This document shows positions 31,880-41,810 of a stretch of DNA of 64,000 nucleotides, piece by piece. Numbering within the stretch: the first letter of the stretch is position 1; each line of letters starts with the position of its first letter. The stretch covers positions 78,501-142,500 of the forward strand of contig JACEEZ010015176.1 of NCBI GenBank assembly GCA_016584305.1, written 5' to 3'. This stretch comes from Chionoecetes opilio. Taxonomy: Eukaryota; Arthropoda; Malacostraca; Decapoda; Majidae. A program made the translations under genes and the position numbers. Under the pieces are notes generated by a model that saw only the letters and a program-made list of their open reading frames with translations, was not told where the DNA came from and ran no database searches.

Positions 31880-32140
31880 ATTTCCTGGACTGAAAAGAGC
31901 TTGTAATACGTGTGACAGCCTGGTGGTAAATGATACATCAACACTAGCAGACGATAGTTGGCGCTGTTGGAATGGACTCGGTCGTCAGATGGTCATTGCG
32001 GAGTCGATAGGAATCTTTAAAAGGAGTCTGGATAAATTAATGGATGGGGAAGAGAGGTGGATGTAGGTGGTGTTAAGTAACAGGAACTACCACGTGTAGG
32101 TCTCACAGCCTCTTGTAGCTTCCTTATTTTCTTATGTTGG
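31880..32140 (+). mobile_element. LINE 3' fragment
   Basis: One frame contains ESIGIFKRSLDKLMDGEERW, a C-terminal non-LTR retrotransposon block, followed by CTCTTGTAGCTTCCTTATTT and TTCTTATGTT, which looks like a LINE 3' end. No RT core. Confidence 0.55.
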
Positions 32141-32305
32141 CGCCAATCTGCCGAGGCGGAAAGTCTCCTGCCAGTACCATAGTAAACATCACAGTGAGGA
32201 CAGATCAGTTGATTTGAATGTCTTATGGTATTCGAAATACTCTTAACAAGTAAGTACAGTACTGAGGTTACATCATATAAGAGGCTGAATTGAATAGCTA
32301 CTTAA

Positions 32306-32583
32306 GGGGAGAGTCCGCCGTGAATTTTAAATTGCATCTACGGTCATGAATAATTTATCAGTTGTGTATATTAGTACCCTTGTTATCACATGAAAATTTC
32401 AAGCTGAACAGATGAAAGGAAAAATTTGAAAAAATTAAAGAACCTATTTTTGTCAGTTTTTGATGAAATTTTGAATTGCATCTCCTCAGCCATTTTTTGA
32501 CCAATTTCATTGTGACATGAGCATATGATAATTCATTGTTATTCTAACAATTTGTTCTGAGAATATTTTGAAAATTGTTTTCG

Positions 32584-32620
<37 letters not shown>

Positions 32621-33969
32621 ATATTTTTTAAGGACAATTTTCCAATACAGGGAGGTCCCGTTATACGAGCATTCGGTATACGAGAATCCGATGATACGAG
32701 ATGTGTAAATTAGGGTCTATTTTCAATATACGAGATCAAAAATCCAATGATACGACATTCAAACTGGGGTGAGTAAAATTATCAAGTTCAAAATGTGCGC
32801 CCTACCACTCCCGGGCTGGACAAAGGGGGATTTGGTTGACCCCAGTGAGGTCACCCCTAGCAAGCCGTGACTTGAAGGGTAATTAAGCATATGGCGCTGC
32901 CTAACATTTAGGGGTAATTAGCAGGTATGCGGCCCCAACCTTGGGACCGCAGTCAGGTCACCCCTAGCAAGGCGTGACCTGAAGGGTAATTAAGCATATG
33001 GCGCGGCCTGACCTTTAGGGGAAATTAGCAGGTGTGCAGCCCCAACCTTGGGACCGCTACACTACCTTCTCTTGTATCACGCGGCGTCCCCTACATTACA
33101 ACGTCTTTTTTGCTTGTTATGCATGTTTTATGTTTAATTAATGTGCAGTTATGTTATTTTGTGTGCTATTTTTTCTTTCAGAATGCTTTTTCTACAGAAT
33201 AGGTAGTACAGTGTGGGTAATATAGACGCTGTGTTTTTTTTGTGTTTGCTATAGTTTATTTTAGCTTGAAAAACATGTCTATTTTTTTCTTTTTTTTAAA
33301 TTGATGGGGTCCTGGAACCAAACCTATATTTTACCATTAGTTATGTGTTTCGTTATACGAGATTTCGCTTTACGAGTATGCCAGGTGGAACCTAACTGCT
33401 CATATCTTCGGGACCTCCCTGTATTAATTAATCGCTCAAAGGCGAGGGTGTCAGGGTGCGCCACGCCCCTCATTGTTGCAAGGTTCGATAAAAATTCACC
33501 AGGTGCATAGCTTTCGGTTGGAATTCCTTTGTCTGTCTTCCTCTTCTTGTTTATTGTCTTCTTCGGTGTAATTCTTCTCTTTTCTTTCTTTTCTAGTCCT
33601 TTTTGGATGTATACATTTGTTCCAAACATTTTTGTGAACAGGTTGCACTTTTCATATCCAAAATTGTTCCAGAATTGCAGAATTGAAAACCTGGGTAACA
33701 AACTTCACCCTGAAGATTGCTGTTTTTTTTTTTTATATAGGCTTGGTTTTGATATATGGGAAAATTATCCCAAATTTTTTTTTTTTTTTTTTTTTTTTAC
33801 AAGTTTTGAAAGTTTAAATGCCCCTCGCTATGGGCATTTAAAAAAATGTCAAGACTGAAAAAAATTCCACCAATCGAAAGCTAAGGGATAGGGTGTTGCC
33901 ATAGACCATATAACTCAAATTCGCATATTAAATTTTTTTCTTTTCATATTGTCACGGCGGACTCTCCCC
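32306..33969. mobile_element. TTAA-target MITE with GGGGAGAGTCCGCCGTGA termini
   Basis: The left terminus GGGGAGAGTCCGCCGTGA has its exact reverse complement at 33952-33969. TTAA flanks both ends (32302-32305 and 33970-33973), the hallmark of piggyBac-like targeting. It contains a nested 774-bp pogo-type MITE. Without that it is about 890 bp. A-rich and T-rich homopolymers occur inside. Confidence 0.88.
32648..33421 (+). mobile_element. CAGGGAGGTCCCG pogo-type MITE, copy A
   Basis: Termini CAGGGAGGTCCCG and CGGGACCTCCCTG with TA on both sides. Subterminal TATACGAG motifs recur on both sides. Inside, two related approximately 130-bp blocks repeat in tandem (GACCTGAAGGGTAATTAAGC with GGTAATTAGCAGGT). 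The frame with GSWNQTYILPLVMCF near the right end recurs in every copy but is not evidence of a gene. Confidence 0.92.
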
Positions 33970-33978
33970 TTAACCCGT

Positions 33979-34187
33979 CGAGTGCCAGCGACGTAGATCT
34001 ACGTCGGCAGGGCGTGTCATCCCCAGTGCCAGCGACGTAGATCTACGTCGGCAGGGCGTGTCACCCCCAGTGCCAGCGACGTAGATCTACGTCGGCAGGG
34101 CTTGTCACCCCCAGTGCCAGCGACGTAGATCTACGTCGGCAGGGCATGTCACCCCCAGTGCCAGCGACGTAGATTTACGTCGGTATA
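33979..34187. repeat. 44-bp tandem repeat with palindromic core, about 5 copies
   Basis: Units start at 33980/33981, 34025, 34069, 34113 and 34157, spaced exactly 44 bp over the last four. Each contains the self-complementary CGACGTAGATCTACGTCG (the last unit has one change). The first palindrome is the subterminal palindrome of the host MITE, so the array looks like an expansion from the element's own end. Confidence 0.92.
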
Positions 34188-34216
34188 ATTAAAAATTTAT
34201 TTTAGCAAAACTATTC

Positions 34217-34512
34217 ACTTATTATTTTCCATTTCCACATAGGGTGACACATGCACCCTTTGAGCGATGTGGCAACAGTATAGCATGTGGATAAGGCTGC
34301 ACTCACACCAAGCGAGTCGAGTTGAGTCGAGTCAAGGAGAGCAATTGTCATAACGAGTGATCGAAGACTCGTTGTGATTCGAATTGACTCGACTGAACTC
34401 GAATTGTTTGGTGTAAAACGAATCGCTTATTATTTTCCATTTCCACATAGGGTTACACATGCACCCTTTGAGTGATGTGGCAACATTATAGCATGTGGAT
34501 AAGGCTGCACTT
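34217..34512. repeat. Direct repeat of about 90 bp flanking a small inverted-repeat insert
   Basis: CTTATTATTTTCCATTTCCA through GTGGATAAGGCTGCACT occurs at 34217-34308 and again at 34427-34512. Between them lies a sequence with inverted ends ACACCAAGCGAGTCGAG and, reverse-complemented, ACACCAAACAATTCGAG. Confidence 0.8.
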
Positions 34513-34565
34513 AGGCCCGGTTCACACTTCACATATTTGCTACATGCGTCTTGTTATCGTGACGT

Positions 34566-34583
34566 CATCGTGACGTCACGATG
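34566..34583. repeat. 18-bp palindrome with CRE-like TGACGTCA
   Basis: CATCGTGACGTCACGATG is perfectly self-complementary and has TGACGTCA at its centre. It lies within a TTAA element, so a regulatory role is doubtful. Confidence 0.6.
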
Positions 34584-35399
34584 ACGTTACCTCGTCACTG
34601 GTCACTCCCGCCCGCTCGCAGTATAAAAATTGCAGTATAAAACCACCTTGCTTTCCTTACTTCCTCCCTTTTGTACCCCATGACACACCTATTACTCCCT
34701 TCACTATATCCCTCTCCAGTCCCTGCTCTACCTATATAGCGCTACAATCCCCTGACAACAGGCTATTGCAAAGGTTACAAGTGAATTCTGTATAGCGGGG
34801 TCCACAGGTGTTGCCACATATCGCAGTCATGGCGTTATTTTTCAAGTCACTAATAATTACTACCTATTACACGGCCTGTAGAGGGTGTTGGTGGCGTTGG
34901 TTGGTTGGTGGTTGAAAATGATTATTAGATTATGAAAATGTATTTGCAGTCTGTATACTTCAAGGGTTGAAATGTAGTCATGCATCACACGCAAACAATA
35001 AACTCTAGGGATAAAAAACCCGAAATGTAGCAAAAATGTTCATAGCTAATTTTGACATGAAAAATACATTTGTTAAGGGTTTGTTTGTCATTATATTGTT
35101 TAATTTAACCAATAGACCACAAATAAAAAATAAAAAAAAATTGAAAATCGGCCAGCACTGGCGTAGGTCAAAGGTAAAAAAATTGGGCAGCACCCGACGG
35201 GTTAAGCTAACATCCTACAACATTCGTCTTGGAAGACGCATGAGTATTTTTCAGGTTTTTTTAAAGTGGAAAAAGTGCGTCTCATAAGCCGTAAAATACG
35301 GTAGTTACTATTAGTTCTATTGTTCGGCTATAGCGCCGCTTATAGTGGCACCAATAAGGTGGGATAGCCGAGGGTTGAGTGTGCGTGTGTATATATATA

Positions 35400-36224
35400 C
35401 AGGGAGGTCCCGTTATACGAGCATTCGGTATACGAGAATCCGATGATATGAGATGTGTAAATTAGGGTCTATTTTCAATATAAGAGATCGAAAATCCAAT
35501 GCTACGACATTCAAACTGGGGTGAGTAAAATTATCAAGTTCAAAATGTGCGCCCTACCACTCCCGGGCTGGACAAAGGGGGATTTGGTTGACCCCAGTGA
35601 GGTCAGCCCTAGGAAGCCGTGACCTGAAGGGTAATTAAGCACATGGCGCGGCCTGACATTTAGGGATAATTAGCAGGTGTGTGGCCCCAACCTTGGGACC
35701 GCAATCAGGTCATCCCTAGCAAGGCTATAGGCACAAATGTTATATATATATATAAAAAAAAAAAAAAAAAAAAGGCGTGACCTGAAGGGTAATTAAGCAT
35801 ATGGCGCGGCCTGACCTTTAGGGGTAATTAGCAGGTGTGCGGCCCCAATATTGGGACCGCTACACTACCTTCTCTTGTATCACGCGGCGTCCCCTACAGC
35901 ACAACGTCTTTTTTGCTTGTTATGCATGTTTTATGTTTAATTAATGTGCAGATATGTTATTTTGTGTGCTATTTTCTCTTTCAGAATGCTTTTTCTACAG
36001 AATAGGTAGTACAGTGTGGGTAATATAGACGCTGTGTGTTTGTTGTGTTTACTATAGTTTATTTTAGCTTGAAAAACATGTCTTTTATTTTTATTTTTTT
36101 TAATTGATGGGGTCCTGGAACCAAACCTATATTTTACCATTAGTTATGTGTTTCGTTATACGAGATTTCGCTTTACGAGTATGCCAGGTGGAACCTAACT
36201 GCTCGTATCTTCGGGACCTCCCTG
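35400..36224 (+). mobile_element. CAGGGAGGTCCCG pogo-type MITE, copy B
   Basis: Same termini and TA flanks as copy A. An extra insert at about 35726-35773 (TA repeat plus A19) interrupts the GCAAGG/GGCGTGACC region, itself probably a tiny retroposed or slipped sequence. Confidence 0.92.
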
Positions 36225-36278
36225 TATATATATAAAATATATATATATATATATATTTTATATATATAATATATATAA

Positions 36279-36313
<35 letters not shown>

Positions 36314-36315
36314 CC
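36225..36315. repeat. (TA)n tract
   Basis: Interrupted TA alternation between two TA-target elements. Confidence 0.9.
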
Positions 36316-36747
36316 GTATTTGCCGGCGCATAAGACGCACCTCCGCATAAGACGCACCCCTATTTTACAAGAGGTTTTGTGAAGAAAAAAATGTACAATG
36401 ACGCGTTGCCTTACTGAACGCAGCCTTTGCCTGAAGACGCTATTAGTGACTCATGACTGCTCAGTGTACAGAAGTACTGCATTTCAGGACTTCAGTATTA
36501 GCCATGTTTTGGTGAGTACAAGTAATACAATCTGTGCTGTTTGGGCATGTTTGAGTGAATTCTTATTGTGTGTGTGGGGGGGGGGGGGGGGGGGGGGTAG
36601 AGGTAACCATCAGATAATCCGGACTTTCGGCAAATTCGATCCAGGCCTCCCCCCAATTAGATCGAATTATAGAGGGTTTACTGTACGCGAAATTTACTTT
36701 ACGCAGTTTGTGTCCAGGGATACAACCCTTGAGTAAATAGAGGGTAC

Positions 36748-36760
<13 letters not shown>
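36316..36760. mobile_element. Fragments of two further TA-target elements around a G22 run
   Basis: Starts ACCGTATTTGCCGGCGCATA and repeats GCATAAGACGCACC twice, an end similar to 31670. A pure G run covers 36576-36597. The right end reads GAGGGTACCTG then TA, with ATAATCCGG and CCCTCTATAATTCG-type Tigger motifs before it. Confidence 0.5.
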
Positions 36761-36793
<33 letters not shown>

Positions 36794-36823
36794 TATATAT
36801 ATAATATATATATATATATATAA

Positions 36824-39526
36824 TTAGGGGAGTCCCAAAATGCAAAAGTTTTGAAATGTTGCACGCTCGTGTGTTATTCCGGTTCTCTCATAGTAAAACA
36901 GTATTGCGTTGAAATTTTGGGCAAATTGAGTAATATTTAGGGGTCCCGACAAAGTGAACATTTAGGTGACGTGACTCGAATTTCAGGATTTTTCTAAATT
37001 TCCACTTTTTTTCTCCCTCAGGTTATCAACATGGCAACAAGAGCCGCTAGTAATCTTTGGCTGATCGACAAGGCTCCAATCGATGAAATCACCGGAGCCC
37101 GGCTACCATCGAAGGAGCAGGTCCTCCTCCGCTACTACCACCACCACCGGGAGATGGGGAAGACGGCGAGCGGGAGCAGGAAGGCGGTGGTGGAGGAGGT
37201 TCTCCCCTTCTGGTCGCGCGCCGGGATTCCGACAACTACAGTAATACACGCCAGCACGAAGCTGTCAAAGCTGGTAAAGGCGTACAATGACCTCAAGAAG
37301 AACAAGAACAAAGACATGCCGAAACATCGTATGGATGAGGAGATTTTCAAAGGAGACCTCCAAGAAATCTTCGACCTCGCACACTCCTCCTCTCTCCAAC
37401 GGGCAGACGTGAAGGACGAGGACAAGGAGTTCCTACGGAGTCAGAGAGAAGACAAGAGGGGAATCATCCATGGCTGGAATTGACCTCGTGACAGCGAAGA
37501 AGGTGGAGAAGCAGGTCGAACGCGGAACTCGACTCAAGCAGCTCCGGGAACGTGAAGACAGCGACATTGCCAGGCTGACTGAAAGGGCGGAAATCCCAAG
37601 CCAAAGCAGTAGCAGCAGCAGCAGTCCTGTGTCGACGACGTCATCACCGACTCGTAGATCCCGAAGCCAGAGGAAAAAACTCAAACAGTCGCCATCGATC
37701 TCCGTGAAGGATCTTAACCTCATTTCAACTTGGGATCGAGAGAAGTTGTCGGTGCGGCAAGCAACGTCAACGTTCCCAGCTACCGCTCAAGTTCTTGGAA
37801 TGGACATTGGGAGTATGGCGGTCTCGAAGAGCACGGTCCATCGAGCACGAATTGCGGGGAGAGAGCAAGCCGCCGAGAAGATCATGGAACTGCGGAACCG
37901 GGAAAGATCCCTGAGAGGTTGGTCCTGCATTGGGACGAAAAAACTCCTCCCGTCCCTCTCTGGCGATACGGGGGGACCGCATCGCCGTCCTCCTCACAGG
38001 GGAAGATGACGCCGAGTTCCTTCTTGGGGTCCCGGCAAGCTCGGATTCGACGGCAGAAACGTTGGCTGCAGTGGTCTTGAAGGAGGTGGACGAAGCGGGC
38101 GTCAGGGACAAGATCATCGCCTTCTGTTTCGACACCACGGCTTCGAACACTAGCATGGTGCAAGGTGCTTGCATTTGGATTGAGCAAGACCTCGGACGAA
38201 GCTTGCTTTGGTTGGCCTGCCGCCATCATGTCCACGAGTGACCTCAAGGATGTCTTCGAAGCCACCCTCGGCTCTTCCTCTGGTCCTGACATTGGAATCT
38301 TCAAACGACTCCGTGATCGATGGTCCTTCGTGGATTCCTCGCAGAGAGAGACGGTGGGAAAACATCGGAGGACCTCGTAGAGTTCTTCGCACCAATGACT
38401 GCCAGCAAGCTGAAGGACGACACATTGGCCTTCCTGAAGGAGGCTCTGATGTCGAAGAACCATCCCAGGGAGGACTATGAAGAACTCTCCCATCTCTCCT
38501 ACCTGTTCCTCGGTGGTTCCACAGGTGGTTAAGCCAAACCATTCCGCCGTCCTGGAGCTCTCCATCAAGCCCGGTGGATGGCCAAGGCCATCTACTGCCT
38601 CAAGCTTCAGATGCTGAAATCCCAGCTGTCGCTGACTGGTCGAGAGAAGGCCGGAGTGGAACGAGTGGCCCTCTTCGTTGCTCTGGTGTACTGCAAGCAA
38701 TGGCATGAGGCACCGATCTCTTGTGAAAGCTCCGTTGAACGACATGCTCTTCCTCGAGATCCTCAAGACATACCCCGACCAAACCGTTGCCAAGGCAGCA
38801 AACAAGCCCTGCGACGCCACCTGTGGTACGTTTCCCAGGAAAACGCGGGACTGGCCTTCTTCGACCTCAAGGATTGATGTGGAGGAGAAGAAGCAGATGG
38901 TCAGGCATTTGGGCAAGCCGCCTCGAAGAAGGAACTCAAGCGATTGGAGGGAAAAAAGATGACGATGTCTTCCTCCCTCTTGTCCTTCGTCACTTCGAAG
39001 ACACGGTCCTTCTTTCAGAAACTCGACGCGGACGAGGGCTTCCTGGCAAAGGACCCGGCATTGTGGGAGGACGACCGATTCAAGGACGCTCGGAAACGGG
39101 CACTTGGCCTCCGAGGGGTCAACGATGCCGCGGAGCGGGGGATCGCCCTAGTCCAGCGCTACCTGGGGTCCACGAAGTCGGCCGCACAGAAGAAGTATCT
39201 CCTCCAGTTAGTCCACCACCATCGGAAACTTGTGGGGCGGGAAAAGAAGGAGGACCTTCAAAAGAAGGCTTTCTGAATGGAAACAATGAAAACTGTCTGT
39301 TTTGGTTTCCTTATAAGTTTCTTTCTAAAAATGTGGGATGTTTTGAGTTTTTTCTTTGTTTTTTAAGGTTATTAGAAAATTGTTCAGTTTGTCGCGACCC
39401 CTAAATATTCTCCGAATTTCATCTAATTTCACAGGAACTCTTCTTATGCATGTGTGAACAGAAGTAAAACACGAGCAATTGAAAAAAAAAAAAAGTTTTA
39501 TTTTTTCCCTCTATGATCTTGGGACC

Positions 39527-39530
<4 letters not shown>
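36824..39530 (+). mobile_element. Autonomous-type DNA transposon with about 130-bp imperfect inverted ends
   Basis: The left end TTAGGGGAGTCCC and the right end (reverse complement TTAGGGTCCC) are paired. A second motif TTTAGGGGTCCCGAC at 36936-36950 is mirrored by TTTAGGGGTCGCGAC (reverse complement of 39391-39405), and a GCTCGTGT block between them is also mirrored. It sits inside (TA)n. It carries the transposase-like gene at 37031-39276. Confidence 0.75.
37031..39276 (+). pseudogene. Transposase-like gene of the FDTT/CRHH family, frame-broken
   Basis: Likely catalyses movement of the element; the function is inferred. About 700 codons can be followed through several frames. The N-terminal 150 residues (MATRAASNLWLIDKAPIDE...) are basic and helical. 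A linker with poly-Ser follows. Then come SVKDLNL...VSKSTVHRARI, VLHWDEK, FDTTASNT (37.93-38.24 kb), a WLACRHHVHE block, LGSSSGPDIGIFKRLRD, and near the end GVNDAAERGIALVQRYLG (about 39.12 kb). This motif order matches a protein family I recall only as uncharacterised predictions in invertebrate genomes. The Asp of FDTT, the Cys/His block and the Glu of AERG could form an RNase H-like DDE site with a hAT-like Cys/His insertion. One-base shifts occur at about 37455, 37900 and 38220 and several times later; few base-change stops are seen. Start chosen at the first ATG after the left inverted repeat. Confidence 0.7.

Positions 39531-39610
<80 letters not shown>
39531..39610. repeat. (TA)n tract
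   Basis: Pure TA alternation with two small interruptions, between two elements. Confidence 0.95.
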
Positions 39611-39613
<3 letters not shown>

Positions 39614-39615
<2 letters not shown>

Positions 39616-39941
39616 GCCAAATTCCCAACATCCGACCTCCAAACATCCGACTTGTCCAAACAACCGACCTTTTTACACACCCACATTTGTGTCTTGTTTT
39701 GGCCATTATTTTACTTTGTTTGTTTTTTAGTTTTAGAAAAAAATTGATTTGTGGCTTATTTATGCATGAATTTTTCTTTCGCGTATACCACTGGATCGGC
39801 CTTCAAGAGCTGCATCTTTTATGTTCTATACCATTTGTCCTTACGTTTATGGTTACTGTGATATCCGAAAAATCCGACTATTCCAATTATCCGACCTACC
39901 TTCGGTCCCTCCAAGGTCGGATAATTAAACTTAGCTTGTTG
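39614..39941. mobile_element. Small TA-target MITE with ATCCGACC termini
   Basis: The left end has CAGCC...AACATCCGACCTCC and the right end, reverse-complemented, CAACAAGC...ATTATCCGACCTTGG. It sits between TA tracts. Several CCGACC or CCGACT motifs recur near both ends. Confidence 0.6.
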
Positions 39942-39979
39942 TATATATAATATATATATATATATTATATATATATATA

Positions 39980-40532
39980 CAGGGAGGTCCCGTTATACGA
40001 GCATTCGCTATACGAGAAATCAATTATACGAGCTGAGTAAATTGGTGGTAAAAAGTGGAAGAGGTCTGCGCACCCCTCCCTTGTCCCTTACCTACCCTAC
40101 CCTCTCTTGTATCACGCGGCGTCCCCTACAGTACAACGTCTTTTTTGCTTGTATTGTGCCTTGAGTCGATTTTAGTGATTTGTTGGTTTACTTAATGTGC
40201 TTATTGTGACTTATTTGTGCTCTGTCCTACTGTGCTGTCACACTCTTAATTCACTGTGTTTTGTGTGGTGGTGTGGTGGTGTGATGTTATTTTGTGTGCT
40301 ATTTTCTCTTTCAGAATGCTTTTTCTACAGAATAGGTAGTACAGTGTGGACGAACAGACGCTGTGTGTTTGTTGTCTTTGGTATAGTTTATTTTAGCTTG
40401 AAAAACATGTCTTTGATGGGGTCCTGGAACCAAACCTATATTTTACCATTAGTTATGTATTTCGCTATACGAGATTTCGCTTTACGAGTATGCCAGGTGG
40501 AACCTAACTGCTCGTATCTTCGGGACCTCCTG
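39980..40532 (+). mobile_element. CAGGGAGGTCCCG pogo-type MITE, copy C (internally shorter)
   Basis: Left end as in copies A and B. The right end has lost one C (CGGGACCTCCTG). TA flanks. The central tandem GGTAATTA blocks are missing and replaced by GTGCTTATTGTGAC-type sequence. Confidence 0.9.
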
Positions 40533-40568
40533 TATTTATTATAATAATGATATATATATATATATATA

Positions 40569-40610
<42 letters not shown>

Positions 40611-40616
<6 letters not shown>

Positions 40617-41316
40617 AACCTCAATTTCCGCGGATAATAGGGGGGAGCACTGGTCCGGGAACCGCAAAAGTCCGGGAATCGCATGTATAAAAAAAAAAAA
40701 AAAAAAAATAAAAACGTCCGATCCCATTACCCACCCCCGGACGTTTATCCTACTCTAGTATTTACTGTCCGGCAACTGACAATATCAATTACCCCGCCGC
40801 GGACTTTTACGTCCGCTGAGCATGCAGCCACCTGGCGGGAGGCAGCAGAAAGTGTTCAAGTCTCAAGAGACGTTCCTGCACCAGGGGCAGTGGGGGTCAG
40901 GGGACTAACGGAGGCTGTGCAGGTGAACCGTGAGTGTCGTGTGCCCAAATGTAAACAATACGACCGCTGAGCATGCTGCCACCTGGCGGGAGGCAGCAGA
41001 AAGTGTTCAATAGTCTCAGAAATGTTCTTGCACCAGGGGCAGTGGGAGTCAGGTGACTGACGGAGGCTGTGCAGGTGAACCGTGAATGTTGTGCCCAAAT
41101 GTAAACAATACGACCGCTGAGCATGCTGCCACCTGGCGGGAGGCGCGGACACTGACCAGGGGTGACAGGAGACGCTCGGACCGCCGGACAACTTGGTCAA
41201 TTTACGAACAGGACCAGGCATGTCAACGTTAAAAAAAAAAAAAAAAAAAATGTCCGAGACTGACATCCCCGGACCTCGGATTTTGTCCGGCAAATCCGAT
41301 ATCCGGGAAATTTGTA
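40611..41316 (-). mobile_element. CACACAAACC MITE with captured LINE tail, copy M1
   Basis: Starts CACACAAACCTCAATTTCC; its other end is degraded (ATATCCGGGAAATTTG). It reads opposite to M2-M4. Contains two tandem approximately 153-bp units, each with GCCACCTGGCGGGAGGC followed by the captured LINE piece, plus an A19 run. Confidence 0.85.
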
Positions 41317-41330
41317 TATATATATATATA

Positions 41331-41678
41331 CAGGAGAACCTCGTTTATCCGGCACCCTCGGGGGGGAGCGCATGCGCCGGATAACTCATTTTGCCGTTGT
41401 TTTGAGAGTTACTCTTATGAAATCCCCCAAAATCTTTTTTTTTTTTTTTTTTTTTTTTTCCATCACAAGGAACTGGCCAAGGGCACAACAAAAATGGGTA
41501 ACACAAAGGCCGCTTAGTTGCCAGTCCCTATAAAGAAGACAGTCAGAGAATAAAATAAAAAAGTGGGGTGAGCCAATTTAGTTCGGGAGGTGTCTTGTTA
41601 CTCTTCTTTTGAAAAGATGTAGGTCATAGGAAAGTGGAAAAACAGAAACAGGAAGAGAGTTCCAGAGTTTATCAGTGG

Positions 41679-41734
<56 letters not shown>

Positions 41735-41800
41735 GATCGATTAGTGCCGTTGTTTTGAGGCTGCCGTTGTTTTAAATGCCGGTTAAACGAGGTTCTCCTG
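41331..41800. mobile_element. TA-target MITE CAGGAGAACCTCG with a LINE fragment inside
   Basis: Termini CAGGAGAACCTCGTTTATCC and its near-perfect reverse complement at the right, TA flanks. Between T27 (about 41434-41460) and A50 (about 41681-41730) lies, on the - strand, a non-LTR C-terminal block (TDKLWNSLPVSVFPLSYDL, then FKRRVTRHLPN). Confidence 0.88.
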
Positions 41801-41810
41801 TATATATATA

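Larger units (their letters stand above)
33974..35201. mobile_element. TTAA-target MITE with CCCGTCGAGTGC termini
   Basis: The left end CCCGTCGAGTGC and the right end (reverse complement CCCGTCGGGTGC) are flanked by TTAA (33970-33973, 35202-35205). Its left TTAA is the same tetranucleotide as the right TTAA of the preceding element. It contains a 44-bp palindromic satellite and a small inner MITE. Confidence 0.85.
31670..35301. mobile_element. TA-target element with CC(A/G)TATTTTACGGC termini
   Basis: The left end CCATATTTTACGGCTTATAA and the right end, reverse-complemented CCGTATTTTACGGCTTATGA, are flanked by TA on each side. The similarity continues inward to GTCTTGGAAGACGCA-like blocks at both ends. 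The interior is occupied by a LINE piece and two TTAA elements. A further end of similar design lies at 36316. Confidence 0.65.
28937..35381. mobile_element. Probable outer TA-target element enclosing a nest
   Basis: The left end is CACTCAACCCTCTGCTAT after a TA. The right end, reverse-complemented, is CACTCAACCCTCGGCTAT. A second left-type copy lies at about 29010. Everything between consists of later insertions and decayed filler. The right flank is TG instead of TA, so the call is moderate. Confidence 0.4.

Noticed and set aside
33301..33510. Small gene with GSWNQTYILPLVMCF
   Set aside because: The frame recurs in each pogo-type MITE copy and in both orientations of the locus; it is MITE terminal sequence.
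33979..34187. CRISPR-like array
   Set aside because: Units are contiguous 44-bp tandem copies without unique spacers, inside a MITE.
34566..34583. Functional cAMP-response element
   Set aside because: TGACGTCA lies within a palindromic MITE sequence far from any promoter I can support.
37882..38916. 344-codon reverse-strand frame
   Set aside because: It is antisense to the FDTT transposase-like gene, whose + strand carries the conserved blocks.
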